The notes below the pieces were generated by a model that was given only the letters and a program-made list of their open reading frames with translations, had not been told where the DNA came from and made no database searches. From NCBI GenBank assembly GCA_019321725.1, contig CM033108.1, forward strand, positions 15,022,060 through 15,086,059: a DNA stretch of 64,000 nt, in the 5' to 3' direction. This document shows positions 42,921-53,702 of this stretch, one piece after another (position 1 is the stretch's first letter; every line of letters starts with the position of its first letter). The position numbers and the translations under genes were made by a program. The DNA is from Paulownia fortunei (taxonomy: Eukaryota > Streptophyta > Magnoliopsida > Lamiales > Paulowniaceae).

Positions 42921-43090
42921 GATGCTCGCATCCTCAGCTTGTGTGCATCCTTCGAATTCATTGGTTGTTCTCCACTTGTTAATTACTCAACCACTTTATC
43001 TTACCAACTCTATTTTTCTTCTTCAGTGTATAAGACAAATAACCCTTCTCCATCAATTTTTGGCTCACTAGATATAAGAAAGGTGACTTT

Positions 43091-43525
43091 TTAACTTTTG
43101 ATGCTTGCTATAAAACTTACGAGTTTAGCTAATTGATCGGCAGTAGAATTTTCGACCCTAGGGATTTTGATTATTTGACATTCCTTGAACCTTGGGACCA
43201 AATCTTTCATCAAGTTCAAATACTTAATCATTTTCTCCTCCTCAGCCTCATATGAGCCTCCTACTTGATTGACAACCAACTGCGAGTCACTATTAATTAT
43301 TAACTTTCTTGCTCCTGTTGCATGGGCTAGCTTGATTCCTGCTACAAGTGCTTTATATTCAGCCTTGTTATTGGAAGTTGCAAACTCAATCTTTATTACA
43401 TATTGGAACTTGTCCCCTTGAGAACTTTCCATCAACACCCCTGCTCCACTTCTTGTTGAGGTGGAGGATCCATCGACATATAATGTCCATGTTGGGGTTG
43501 AGCTAGTTGCTTGGTCTGTCATCAT
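43091..43525 (-). pseudogene. Tat-type RNase H, open frame of 144 codons
   Basis: This frame is uninterrupted: WTLYVDGSSTSTRSGAGVLM (first catalytic Asp), NNKAEYKALVAGIKLAHATG (catalytic Glu), KLIINSDSQLVVNQVGGSYE (second Asp) and IPRVENSTADQLAKLVS (final Asp). All four metal-binding positions are present, so this domain alone looks sound. The flanking RT and integrase are broken, hence pseudogene. Confidence 0.88.
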
Positions 43526-43663
43526 TTTACCTAAAAAATCTACTAAGACTTGTGGTTTGATCGTCGGCCTTAGTCAAAATTTGAGACCATGTTCACTGAT
43601 TTCAACCGCCCACTTCACCAGTCTATCCGAAGCTTTGAGTTTAGATAGAACTTGCTTGAGTGG

Positions 43664-44960
43664 TTAATTCATCAATACTACAACTAAGTGAAGTTGGAAA
43701 TATGGTTGGAGTTTTCTAGCAGCTGTGATGAGGGTCAATGCCAGCTTTTCAATGTTTGGGTATTTCAACTCAGCTCCTTGTAAAGTTTGATTGACATAGT
43801 ATACTTGATGGTCTTTACCCATTTCTTGAACTAAGACAACACTTACTTCTTCCTTGCTAGCTGCTAAGTAAAAGAGCAAAGTCTCTCCCATCTCGAGTTT
43901 AGTTAGAAGAGGAAGTGAAACCAAGTAATTCTTCAAGTCCTCAAAGGCTTGTTGGCATACTTCACTCCATTTAAACCTCTTTTCTTCTCAGAGTATCTTG
44001 AAAAATGGTAAACCCTTTTCTGTTGACCTCAAGATGAATCAGTACAAAGCAGCTAATCTCCCTGTCAATTGTTGGACTTTTTTTATGTTTTGTGGTGGAA
44101 GCATCTCTATTACGGCCCTAATCTTTTCAGGATTCACCTCAATCCTTCACTCCAAAATCATATATCCTAAGAATTTTCCTCCCTACAATCCATAGACACA
44201 TTTTGCTAGATTAAGTTTTAGATTGTAGGCTCTCAAGATATTGAAATAATCCTTGAAGTCATGCACATGGTCAGGAGCTGCTCTGGATAAGCATGTTGTC
44301 GATGTAACTTATATATTTCTACCGATCTGGCTTTTGAACATTTAGTTGACAAGCCTTTGATAGGTGGCCCCAGCATTCTTCAAATTGAAAGGCATTACTT
44401 TATACCAGTAAATGCATTAATTCGTCATAAAACTTATTTTCTCTTGGTCTTCGAGTGCTAGTAGTATTTGATTATATCCTTGATACATATCTAGGAAGCT
44501 AAGTAATTCACACCTTGAGGTAGAATCCACCAGCAAGCCTATTCATGAAAGGCAAAAAGGATCCTTCAGGCATATCTTGTTCAAATCCATGAAGTCGATG
44601 CATAGGCCCCACTTCTCACAACCTTAGGCACTAAGACTACATTAGCTAACCAGTATGGATAATCTGTAGAGTGTACATATTTGCTCTAAGTAATTTATCA
44701 ACTTCTTCCTTGATGTGCTTACTTCTCTCTGCTCTAAAAGTTCTCTTCCTCTATTTCATTGGTTTCATGTCTGGATCGACATCGAGACGATGTATTATTA
44801 CCTCTAGCGGAATGCCATGTAAATCTTCCATTCCCCAAGAAAAAACTTCAGCATTCTATTTAGGAAAATCTACTAACTTCTCCTCAACTATTGGTTCGAG
44901 GTTAGTGCAAATCCTTGTCACTTTAGATGCATCACCTGGAACTAGCTCAATAGCTTTGAG
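43664..44960 (-). pseudogene. Tat-type reverse transcriptase, degenerate
   Basis: Minus-strand segments in order from the right: DVDPDMKPMK, a damaged DLN.ACP region near 44600, MYQGYNQILLALEDQE, FNLKNAGATYQRLVN, a damaged active-site box near 44300, NPEKIRAVIEMLPPQNIKKV, QLTGRLAAL, then the connection domain (43664-43936: LPLLTKLEMGETLLFYLAAS, AELKYPNIEKLALTLITAAR). Frameshifts and stops are frequent. Confidence 0.82.
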
Positions 44961-45077
44961 CTCTTCAATTGCCTCTAATCTCGCTTTCTCAAGTTTTCTT
45001 TTCTTCCCTTTAGTCGATACCTCGACCATTGGCTCACCTTTTAGCAGTGGGTATATTGCCCTCCCTTGTCGCTTCAG

Positions 45078-45660
45078 CTAACTGTTTACTCTGCGCAAGG
45101 TATATGCATAACATTCCCTGGCTATTTGTTTATCTCTAATTGCTTCTCCTACTCCCTCAGGAGTTGGAAACTTCAAATTCATGTAGTAGGTGGATGCTAC
45201 CACCCTAAGTAAGTTTAGTCTTGATCTCTCCAAAATCATGTTATATATGGATGGGGCCTTGACTACTAGCAACTTGATCATTTTTGTCACTCTCTTAGGG
45301 TAGGATCCCAACAACATTAGGAGCGAGACTTCACCGAGCACTTCTATAATTTCTCTAGTAAATCTTGTGAGTGGAGTATTAATTTTGGTCATCTATGCAT
45401 TGTCAGTCCCAAGTTGTGCGAACACAACATAGAAAATAATATCCACTGAGCTGCCACTATCTACTAGTATTTTCTTGACCTAGAAATTTAATATTGTCGC
45501 CGATATGACTAAGGCATCATTGTGCATGCCTTTAACATCACCTAAATTCAAATCACTGAAAGTGATCTTCTCTCTTGAAATATGTATATTATGGACTCGC
45601 TCAATGTATCGACTGGATATTGGTCTACCCCACTAGTAGCACGCATGAATGCTTTCCTTA
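45078..45660 (-). pseudogene. Tat-type aspartic protease region
   Basis: The frame at 45078-45392 reads TKINTPLTRFTREIIEVLGE, VVKAPSIYNMILERSRLNLL and VVASTYYMNLKFPTPEGVGE, IARECYAYTL. To its right, in broken frames, come a VDSGSSVDIIFYVVFAQLG-like stretch with the catalytic D-S-G and GGDSHNVRKAFMRAT. This is the normal Tat protease order (ILVDTGSSVDILF, PSAYNAILGRPTLN, VVSTYHL.MKFPT). Confidence 0.83.
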
Positions 45661-45799
45661 CATTATGTGAATCTCCACCTACGAGACCCCTAGATATAAC
45701 TCCAATCACCCTCGCGGTTGGTATGTTACCATCTCTTGGTCCCCTCTTCTTGCTCCTACTTGCATGATCATGAGATAAGTCTCTTTCTCATGGTGTGTC

Positions 45800-46145
45800 T
45801 GATGGCTTACGATGCTCATCCATTGTCTTATCTATAAATTACGTCAAGTAACCTATTCTAATGAGTTTTTCAATCTCATTGTGCAAGTGATGGCATTCTT
45901 TAGTTGTGTGGCCTCTATCTTAGTTGAAATGATAATATTTATCCGACTTTGTCTTTTGGAACTCTCCTTCATGGGTCGAGGTGGTTGAACCAATCCTTTC
46001 TTCTCCACTACTACCAATATTTCAGACATTTTGTCTTTGAGGGGAGCATAGTGATTGTATCCTGTAGGAGGGGAATGTCTTCTCTCTTCTTTTTTTCTCC
46101 CGTCTCATCTTTCTTCCTCATGTTTTCTTTTCAGTGGTTGATTTT
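45800..46145 (-). pseudogene. Tat-type gag, C-terminal part
   Basis: The minus strand gives KKGLVQPPRPMKE, then SDKYYHFN.DRGHTTKECHH and LHNEIEKLIRIGYLT, corresponding to the family's DKYC.FH.DHGHTTEEC..L..EIE.LI..GYL segment. The preceding part of gag is missing: at 46145 the sequence switches to the ~590-bp inverted segment. Confidence 0.8.
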
Positions 46146-46715
46146 CGTGCATTAAAGAAGGGCTATATTTTGATGGCAATAAAGTGATATTTTGGTTAAG
46201 TTCATACTCCTAAATGAGGCATTGGGGAAGAAAATTCTTTCCATTTTGAATGGGTTTGGATAAAATATGATCCAGATAAAGGAAGAAAATGTCAATAATT
46301 CAATAAAGGTGAAAGGTCTAAATTTTTCATTTTTTCTTAAACTTACATTTTGTAAATAATATTTAATTTCTATCATTAGTATTGGAGTCTAATATGATTG
46401 AATTCCTAATGTAATTGGACTCTGTTTTGGGTGATAAAATGCTTTATTACATGCCATTATATGTGCAACCCATTTTTTTGAACGCTTGGTAGGTTTTATT
46501 AACAAATTATCATATGCTTCACATTATGCCATTATTTTTAGAAGAAACATGATTTTAGATAGTAGAAGTAATCTGGAAAGTTTTGTGATGGTATACTTGT
46601 ACATTATGATATTTTTCATACCCTACTCTTAACTATAAATTCAATTTTCATCTATGTATGAGGATTTTATTGCATGAAACTTACATGGTCAAATTATACT
46701 TATCATGGGCTTTCC
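46145..46715 (-). repeat. ~590-bp segment, inverted copy of 34131-34718
   Basis: It starts CGTGCATTAAAGAAGGG against Tat gag and ends at ATACTTATCA. Its reverse complement is present at 34131-34718. The match runs to the same inner breakpoint in both copies, which suggests an inverted duplication rather than two independent insertions. Confidence 0.88.
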
Positions 46716-47273
46716 AACCTTATAGTATACATAAAAAATGATCTTAAAATGAGTAAGATATCATTGTTTAAAGTTTTGAATTAGGCATTAGGGATTTGGC
46801 ACATTGGAGAACAAGATGAACTTTGCCTTCTCGCCAAGCCCACTCTCAATGTTAATTTATGTAATACACACACTATGATGTCGTGCTCAAATAAAAAATA
46901 AGAAACCATCATTGGATTTGGGACACACAAAAATAGGAAAATAGCTCGTAAAACCTTGCTAGAAATTTTTGAAAGATGGCGTGTATGGTACACGCGCTAC
47001 CGTGGGTGAGTAAGTGGCTGCTGTGAATAGTAGCCACAACCAAACAGCCCCTTAACTTTGCTCTAGTTCATTTAAGCGCTTGCTGGACCTTTCGGTGGCT
47101 TTTTTTGGCCAAAAAGTTAGCATTATGCTATTTAAATTAATTTTTCAATTAATGAAAATATTTTTTCTGAATTTTAAATTGGAAAAGCTAGTAAAGATTT
47201 ACAAAAATATATTTTTTAAGCGATAAATTTTTTGACATTTTTTTGTAAATTCTAGAAAATTATTTTGAGACAT
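46716..47273. other. Unassigned stretch
   Basis: No coding frame is recognised. It includes a GC-richer patch at about 46975-47100 (TACACGCGCTACCG, GTGAATAGTAGCC). It is probably part of a further old element flanking the Athila copy, but I cannot name it. Confidence 0.4.
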
Positions 47274-48719
47274 TGTTCGTGAAATATTTGCAAACTGCAA
47301 GTGAACAGTATCAAGTTTTAATACAATGGTCAGTTGAATTGAGTATTCATAAGGATTATAATAAAAAATTATAATAAGTATTGTAGTTCAAATAGTCCTA
47401 ATTTTATCTAGAAAATCAGTGATGATTGGTAAACAAAATAGAATAAGATAAAAAATTCAAAGACAGGAGTGGAGTTCTTAGAACTAATACAACAAATACC
47501 TTATGAACAAGAAATTTTAGATGAATGACTCACCTAATTATCACATATGTTCTTCCTTCCAAAACATATCAATTCAAGTCAACAACATATGTAAGTTATG
47601 AATTCCTAAGCTCATCAATTCTCTCTCTCGAGTGCCTAATTGATTATGAGTTCCAATATGAATTTCAATATCTCTATAAAAAACTCAAGAATAAAATTTT
47701 ACAAAAGTTCAATGAATTCTTCTTCAAAACTTCAAAGGTTTCATAAGCTTCACAACTCTATAATTTCGTGGTTATGTTATCTTTATGATCATGTATAATC
47801 ATCCCTCTCTCAAGTATCAAATCTCATACATCAAACATTTTCAATTTATGGCCAAATAATCAAGATGTAATATTGAGCAAGGTAACACAAACAAGATGAA
47901 TAACTTGAACTAATATTGTTTGAAATTTAAAACATAGGATCAAATAAGGTTACATCATCCTCTAGAATAAAATGTTTAGTTCATCATGTATGAATTTAAC
48001 TTAAAAAAATACATAGGAAAGAACATGGAAATTGTTCACCAATTTGTGAAGTGAGAGGAATGGTTGAAACTCTCATTGTCTCCAAGAATAGTTTGTTCTC
48101 TCCAAGAATCTCCTCCTTTTGTCCAGCAACAAATGCTAACTGGACAGCTAGGTACTAAACATTCTGTCCAAAACCTATTTCTCCAACGTATGCAGCCTCT
48201 TGAAACTGCCTTTTCAGCACGTTCTATGCCAAAATAGCTTTTTATTTCTTCATATGATTTGTATTCCTATATTTTAGTTTTCTATATCATCATGAATCAT
48301 CTCAATAGGACATCTATGGAGAGAGTTATGCCTAAAATAACGAGATATTTTATACAAAAAAATTTAGTCTAGTATTGACTCTTAAACTCGATGTTTCTTA
48401 TTGAAATCATAGGAACTGGTTTTTGTGGTAAACATAAAAATTATAAATCTATGTCTTAGATTTTCGATGAATCAAAATAAAGTAAATGTGATATGTGAAC
48501 AAAGTGTTACGATTAAAATACTAAAATTGCCATCAGTTATACCACAATTCGAATTCTTCAACATCTCAACCAAGTTTTTGGTTTCATTTCATTTTCTTTG
48601 CCTTTTGTCATTACCAACAAGATTTCAAACTAAATGCATAAAAAGTAACAAAACACTTGAAAGCAAGCCAAATATAAATCAAAAGACATATGAATTGTTG
48701 GTATAAAACTAACTTATCA
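47274..48719 (-). repeat. 3' LTR of the deleted Athila element (1446 bp)
   Basis: On the plus strand it runs from TGTTCGTGAAATATTT to AACTTATCA, next to the polypurine tract. The 51587-52443 repeat matches its first ~850 bp. Frames inside (47525-47746, 48425-48706, plus) have no motifs. Confidence 0.83.
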
Positions 48720-48737
48720 AATACCCCCAAACTTACC
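48720..48737 (-). other. Polypurine tract, Athila type
   Basis: The minus strand reads TAAGTTTGGGGGTATT directly before TGATAAGTTAG, the classic Athila arrangement. Confidence 0.8.
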
Positions 48738-50450
48738 TTTTGCTTGTCCTTGAGGAGAACTCAAAATTAAACAATCATTGGCTCATATCGTGATCATGAA
48801 TTACTAAATTTTATCAACTAATTCAATTGCCACATCAATATTATTGCACATGCATCCAAAGGTTAGTCACAAAGCTAGTCGAATGACATGACAAAACTTG
48901 TGCTTCTTCAATCTAGTCATGAATTTAAAAAATGTTTGTGAATCTCAAGCTCAAGTTTCATGCATACATTTTAGGTATGAATTTCACAACCAATAATTCT
49001 CATGATTTAAGAAAATGAGTTCCAAGTGTTCTATAAGCTTGATTTTCATACAAATTCTCCACTAATATAGACACTTGCAAACTTTGATCAAAAGGACTTC
49101 AATAAGCTTGTAATGTAAGGCCTAGGTATTGCCTTACTAAGAAAGATAGGGATGAACAACGTAAGAGAGCATAAAGCGTTGTACATAGAATCTCACTCTC
49201 CTCCTTTCTTTTCTCTTTCCCAATTTGTTTTTTATTTAGGATTCATGCTTTTCTTTTATTTATTTTTTCACATTTTTTTTCTTTTGTTCCTTCTTTTTTT
49301 TCATGAATCCTAATGCTTTATTTTTTGTTCTTTTGCTTTCACAGCCTCCAAACTTGTTTTTTTCATCAAAATGAGTTGTCATTTATTTATTTGCATATTT
49401 TCCTTGCTCATACGCCTAAATACATTCATCTATGCCCTCAACATGTCTCCATATGATCCCTTAATAAGATTCTATACAAAATGTCTTACCTTAGGCTCTC
49501 TTAGGGACAATCATTGGTTTTTTAGACTATAAAGGGTAAGTATAGTGAGCTTCAAGAAATGAAGTCGGATGGTGGTCATTCATATACCTTGCACATACCA
49601 TTCTTTGAAAAATAGCTCAAAGGGGTAACTAGTGAATAAAAGTGTGATTATGGTAGGCTTGAAAGGCACAAATGAGTTAAAAATGGCCTAAATCATTTTC
49701 AAGTTTGTAGTTATTTAGAATTTTGCCTCACAGAGTAATCAAGCAATTTCTAGAACACCATAAAATGATTAATACAACTCATTAAAAGTAAAATCCAACA
49801 CCAAGTAGCATGTAATTCACAAGATTTCAACATAACATGTTCAATGAAAATTTATCATTCATAACAAGAATCAAAATACACATAAAAATCGACATGTCAC
49901 AATATTAGCAATCTTTCTTCCCTCTAGACTTTATACAATATCAATTAGGTATCATCATAGGCAATTGAAAATTAAGTTATTTATTTAATCACAAAACATG
50001 AACTTAACTAAGTTTGCCAATAAAGTATGCTTGCTCTTGGACTCTCATCACAAAATATAGGTATCAAATCAAAAATATTAGGTCAATTTTTCACATAATG
50101 TTCAAACACACAAAATACAAATTCCACCCCAACTTTAAAATTAACATTGTCCTTAATATTTAAAGAATTAAAGCACATAATAGGTGGAAATAGAAAATTC
50201 CCTTTTCCAATAGATAATGCATTTGGAGTTCATAGAAGATCCATACATATCACCAAGGCGATATCCATCTATAGAAGAAAATAAGGCATGAAAGCATATG
50301 GGCTAAAGCGATGAAAGTGAGAATACAAACATAGATAAAGAAATGCAATGGCTAAACATGCTAAAACTAGAACGCGACATATGTCAAATATTAACTAAGA
50401 AATTATTAAAAAGTAAAGAAAAAAGGACTTGGGTTGCCTCATAAGAAGTG
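48738..50450 (-). other. 3' untranslated region of the deleted Athila element
   Basis: It holds no recognisable coding sequence. A strongly T-rich block lies at 49200-49330 on the plus strand. In intact relatives pol and sometimes an env-like ORF lie upstream of this region; here they are absent. Confidence 0.55.
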
Positions 50451-51475
50451 CTTGGTTTATAGTCATCAGCCTGACTATCTTCTTTACTCATTTTAGATCT
50501 AAAAATAAGTGTTTATCATGCCACGTCTTTGTGCACTCTAAGAGTGTAGGTGATCCTTCCAGATAGGCAAGACGAGAATGATCTGGAGTAGTATCAATAG
50601 TCTTTTGGACATCAATAAGTATATCTCCTGTTACCACGAATGGTCTTCCAGATATGGTAAAGATGTACCTATCTTTTTCATATTGAAAATGAAAAAATTC
50701 ATAGAACACAAGAATTAGTCACCATTCCCAAGCATATCTTGAGTCACCTAATAGGCCTTACTTCATCTAGTGTATGCTTTCTGAAATTAAACAATGAAAT
50801 TGAATTAGTTCTTGCATTTAGATCACATAATGCTATTTCACAAGTAGAGTCTCCAAATAAACAAGGGATAATGAAACTCTCTGAATTAGAAAGCACTTGA
50901 AGTGGCTTCTCTTGTAAGATGACATTGTACTTTTCAATAGTTTTGCACTCCTCAATTTATTGTTGTTGGATGGTTTTGCAATGCTTCCTTGCATTGATTT
51001 TCGTATCACTTGAAAAGTTTTCTTTATATTTTTTAGCATTAACTTTAGTAGCAAGCTATCCAATTTGAGTTTCTATTGATTTCATTTAAGCTCCTAAACT
51101 TGAAGCCAGATGCCCCAATTAAGTTTCAATGTTGTCTATCTTTGCTTCATTCTTATTCAATTGGGCTCTTGTTTTACCAATGAAAGTGTTTAGCAACTCC
51201 TTCAATGATGCCTTTTTTTCACTTTTAGTTTCCATGAATGAAGTGCTAGTGGATGCCATGAAATCCATTCGTTAAGAAGCTCTATAAGAAGTCCAAGCTA
51301 CAAATTGATTAGAAAAAGCAAAAATTTGTGCAGCTAATTGTGTAAATGAATCTATCTCAAGAACATTGGCAACTTTTTTAATGAAAGACCCATCAGAAAG
51401 CCGTTGATAGCTATTAGTAGCCATCTCCTCAAGATTTCGAGCTTTATGAATAAAAATATATATAACCCAATGCAA
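50450..51475 (-). pseudogene. Athila gag/protease fragments
   Basis: The frame at 51272-51475 reads ARNLEEMATNSYQRLSDGSF, VLEIDSFTQLAAQIFAFSNQ, matching the Athila gag segment with E.MA.N.YQW and VDA...L.AQ...L.NQ. Then come KKASLKELLNTFIGKTRAQL and NIETQLGHLASSLGA, and FIIPCLFGDSTCEIALCDLN-like protease sequence near 50850. SGRPFVVTGDILIDVQK lies at 50610-50650 (compare GRPFLATGRALIDVQKG). Reading frames change repeatedly. Confidence 0.78.
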
Positions 51476-51562
51476 GGCAAGACAATATGGGAAGAAAGTA
51501 AAAACATCTAAACTAAAATCAAGACTAAGTCATAATAAGTTGATGTAATTATGATAAAACAA

Positions 51563-51585
51563 TCCCCGACAATGGTGCTAAAAAT
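51563..51585 (-). other. Primer binding site, Athila type
   Basis: The plus strand reads TCCCCGACAATGGTGCTAAA; on the minus strand TTTAGCACCATTGTCGGGGA is a mutated GGCGCC(G/A)TTG(C/T)CGGGGA site directly beside the LTR start at 51587. Confidence 0.78.
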
Positions 51586-51586
51586 T

Positions 51587-52443
51587 TGTTCGTAAAATAT
51601 TTACAAACCCCAAGTGCACGATGTCTAGTTTTAATATAATGGTGAGTTGAGTATCCTATCTATAAATATTGTAATAAAAAATTATAGAAAATATTATACT
51701 TCAAATAGTCCTAATTTTATCTAGAAAAATAAGTAACGATTGATAAACAAAATAGAATAAGATAAAAAAAATACGAAGACAAGAGTGGAGTTCTTAAAAG
51801 TAATATAACAAACACCTTATGAACAAGAAATTCTAGAGGAATGATTCACCTAATTATTACCTATGTCCTTCCTTCCAAAACATACCAATTCAAATCAACA
51901 ACGCATGTAAGTTATGAATTCCTAAACTCATCAATTCCCTCTCTGGAGTGCCGAATTAATTATGAGTTTCAATATGAAATTCAATATCTCTATAAAAAAC
52001 TCAAGAATAAAACTCTATAAAAGTTCAATAAATTCTTCTTCAAAACTTCAAAGGTTTCATAAACTTCTCAACTCTATGATTCCTAGGTTATGTTATCTTT
52101 GTGATCATGTATAATCATCCCTTTCTCGAGTATCAAATCTCATACATCAAACACTCTCAATTAATGGCCAAATAATCAAGATGCAATACTAAGCAAGATA
52201 ATACAAACAAGATGAATACTTGAACTAATATTGTTTGGAATTCAAAATGTAGGAACAAATAAGGTTACATCATCCTCTAGAATGAAATATTTAGTTTATC
52301 ATGTATGAATATAACTTTAAGAAATACATAAGAAAGAACATGGAAATTGTTCACCAATTTTTTAAGTGAGAGGAATGGTTGAAACTCTCCTTGTCTCCAA
52401 GAATGGTTCCTTCTCTCCAAAAATATCCTCCTTCTATCCAGCA
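51587..52443 (-). repeat. 5' LTR of the deleted Athila element, truncated
   Basis: It matches 47274-48130. Similarity stops at about 52443, just after CTCCTTCTATCCAGCA, so roughly the outer 40% of the LTR is missing. Confidence 0.8.
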
Positions 52444-53702
52444 GTACTCCTTCTATTAAGAACAACTTCTCACATCCAAGAATACTTTTGGAGGCTCTTT
52501 GGGGTCCTTAAAATTAGATCGAAAATACCCTAAGGAGGGATAAAAATAATATTAATAAGATAGAGTGTAGACTGAAATAATAAGAACATAGTATATTAAG
52601 ATTGGTTTTGTGACCACATTTAATATATTTTTTTCATTTTTGATTTTTTGTGGTGGTTGTGGATAGGTTGAGAATGATTTTTGACAAGAAGCCAGAATGA
52701 GAATAATTGTAAGCATATAAAATATTGAAAAAATTTGGAACCTTAATGGAGATAATTGATTGTATAAGAACATGTTCAGTAGCTTATGTTAACATGTATT
52801 GTACCCTAAAGTTATGCATTCTATATGATGGTTGTAGTTTATAAATGCATGATTATGTTGTGGTTTTATGCATTCGATATGATGGTACATGCTTATCTCC
52901 TTATTTGAATAGCAAGATATGTTCTTGTATGTATGATGTACATTAAGTAATTCTCATATAATACTTACGAGATTTTATACTAAGAAATTAAATTTGTGAT
53001 AATGAGTATTTTAATACATGTGATGATTTAGAACTACTTGACCTTTCAAATTTGTGCAAAAGGGTGAATTATCATAAATATTAATTTTTTAAGTACAAAA
53101 TCAAATGTATAAATTAGCATATTTAAGATATCTCTATATTGATGACCATGGCAAATATGTATATTTACTTATAGAAAAGTATTTATTGAAAATAATTGTG
53201 ACACTAAATGTCAATAGATTTGGTATACGCATGACAAAGTTAAATGCTCTAGAGAGCATCAACCAAGTCATGTAAGACTTAATGTGGATCTTACTACTCA
53301 ACAAAGAAAAGATCAATAGGTTTACCAAAAGTGAAAAAGAGAATACACTACTTATACTATTTTAGTGAATTATATGATTGATGGTCTTATATGCGATTAG
53401 AAAATCATACTATTAATTTATAGATGTACTTATGAGAAATATGTAGGTACAATGGAGACATTGGATAGTTGACAATTGCAAGAATCAACATGTACATAAA
53501 AATAAAAGTTGATTTAAAGGTGTTCTCCAATATTTTTAGAGTTTATAGTTAGCAAGTAATATCTTGTTCGATAAATTACAAGTTCAAGCTTAATTTGTCT
53601 CTTTACATTTGAACATCAAATTTGATTGAGTCACTATGAAAAGACCTTTTTAAATGATGATTGTCATGTTAAGCTTTTGAATAAGTGGCTTGTTGTTGCT
53701 AA
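52444..53702. other. Unassigned AT-rich stretch
   Basis: Short frames (52552-52773 and 53134-53328, minus) have no motif. I see no LTR pair, primer site or tandem structure. It is the target sequence of the copia element that follows or an older, unrecognisable element. Confidence 0.4.

Larger units (their letters stand above)
32990..46145 (-). mobile_element. Tat-lineage Ty3/gypsy element, rearranged, with antisense ORF
   Basis: Minus-strand gag C-terminus, protease, RT, RNase H and integrase (46145-41791) are followed by a plus-strand antisense ORF (36.39-41.24 kb), a minisatellite-bearing 3' region (33.3-34.13 kb), a polypurine tract and a 3' LTR (to about 32990). The segment 34131-36250 inside it is in the opposite orientation (flank, 5' LTR, primer site, gag start) and the normal 5' end is missing on the right. 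A Tekay-like element is nested in the antisense ORF. Confidence 0.78.
47274..52443 (-). mobile_element. Internally deleted Athila-like element
   Basis: Minus-strand order: a truncated 5' LTR (52443-51587), primer site, gag/protease fragments (51.5-50.4 kb), a long non-coding region, a polypurine tract (48720-48737) and a full 3' LTR (48719-47274). RT, RNase H and integrase are missing. LTRs align through GTTCGT.AAATATTT.CAAAC, CAAATAGTCCTAATTTTATC and ACCTTATGAACAAGAAATT. Confidence 0.83.

Noticed and set aside
44671..45081. 136-codon plus-strand ORF
   Set aside because: It is a shadow of the Tat protease/RT region on the minus strand.
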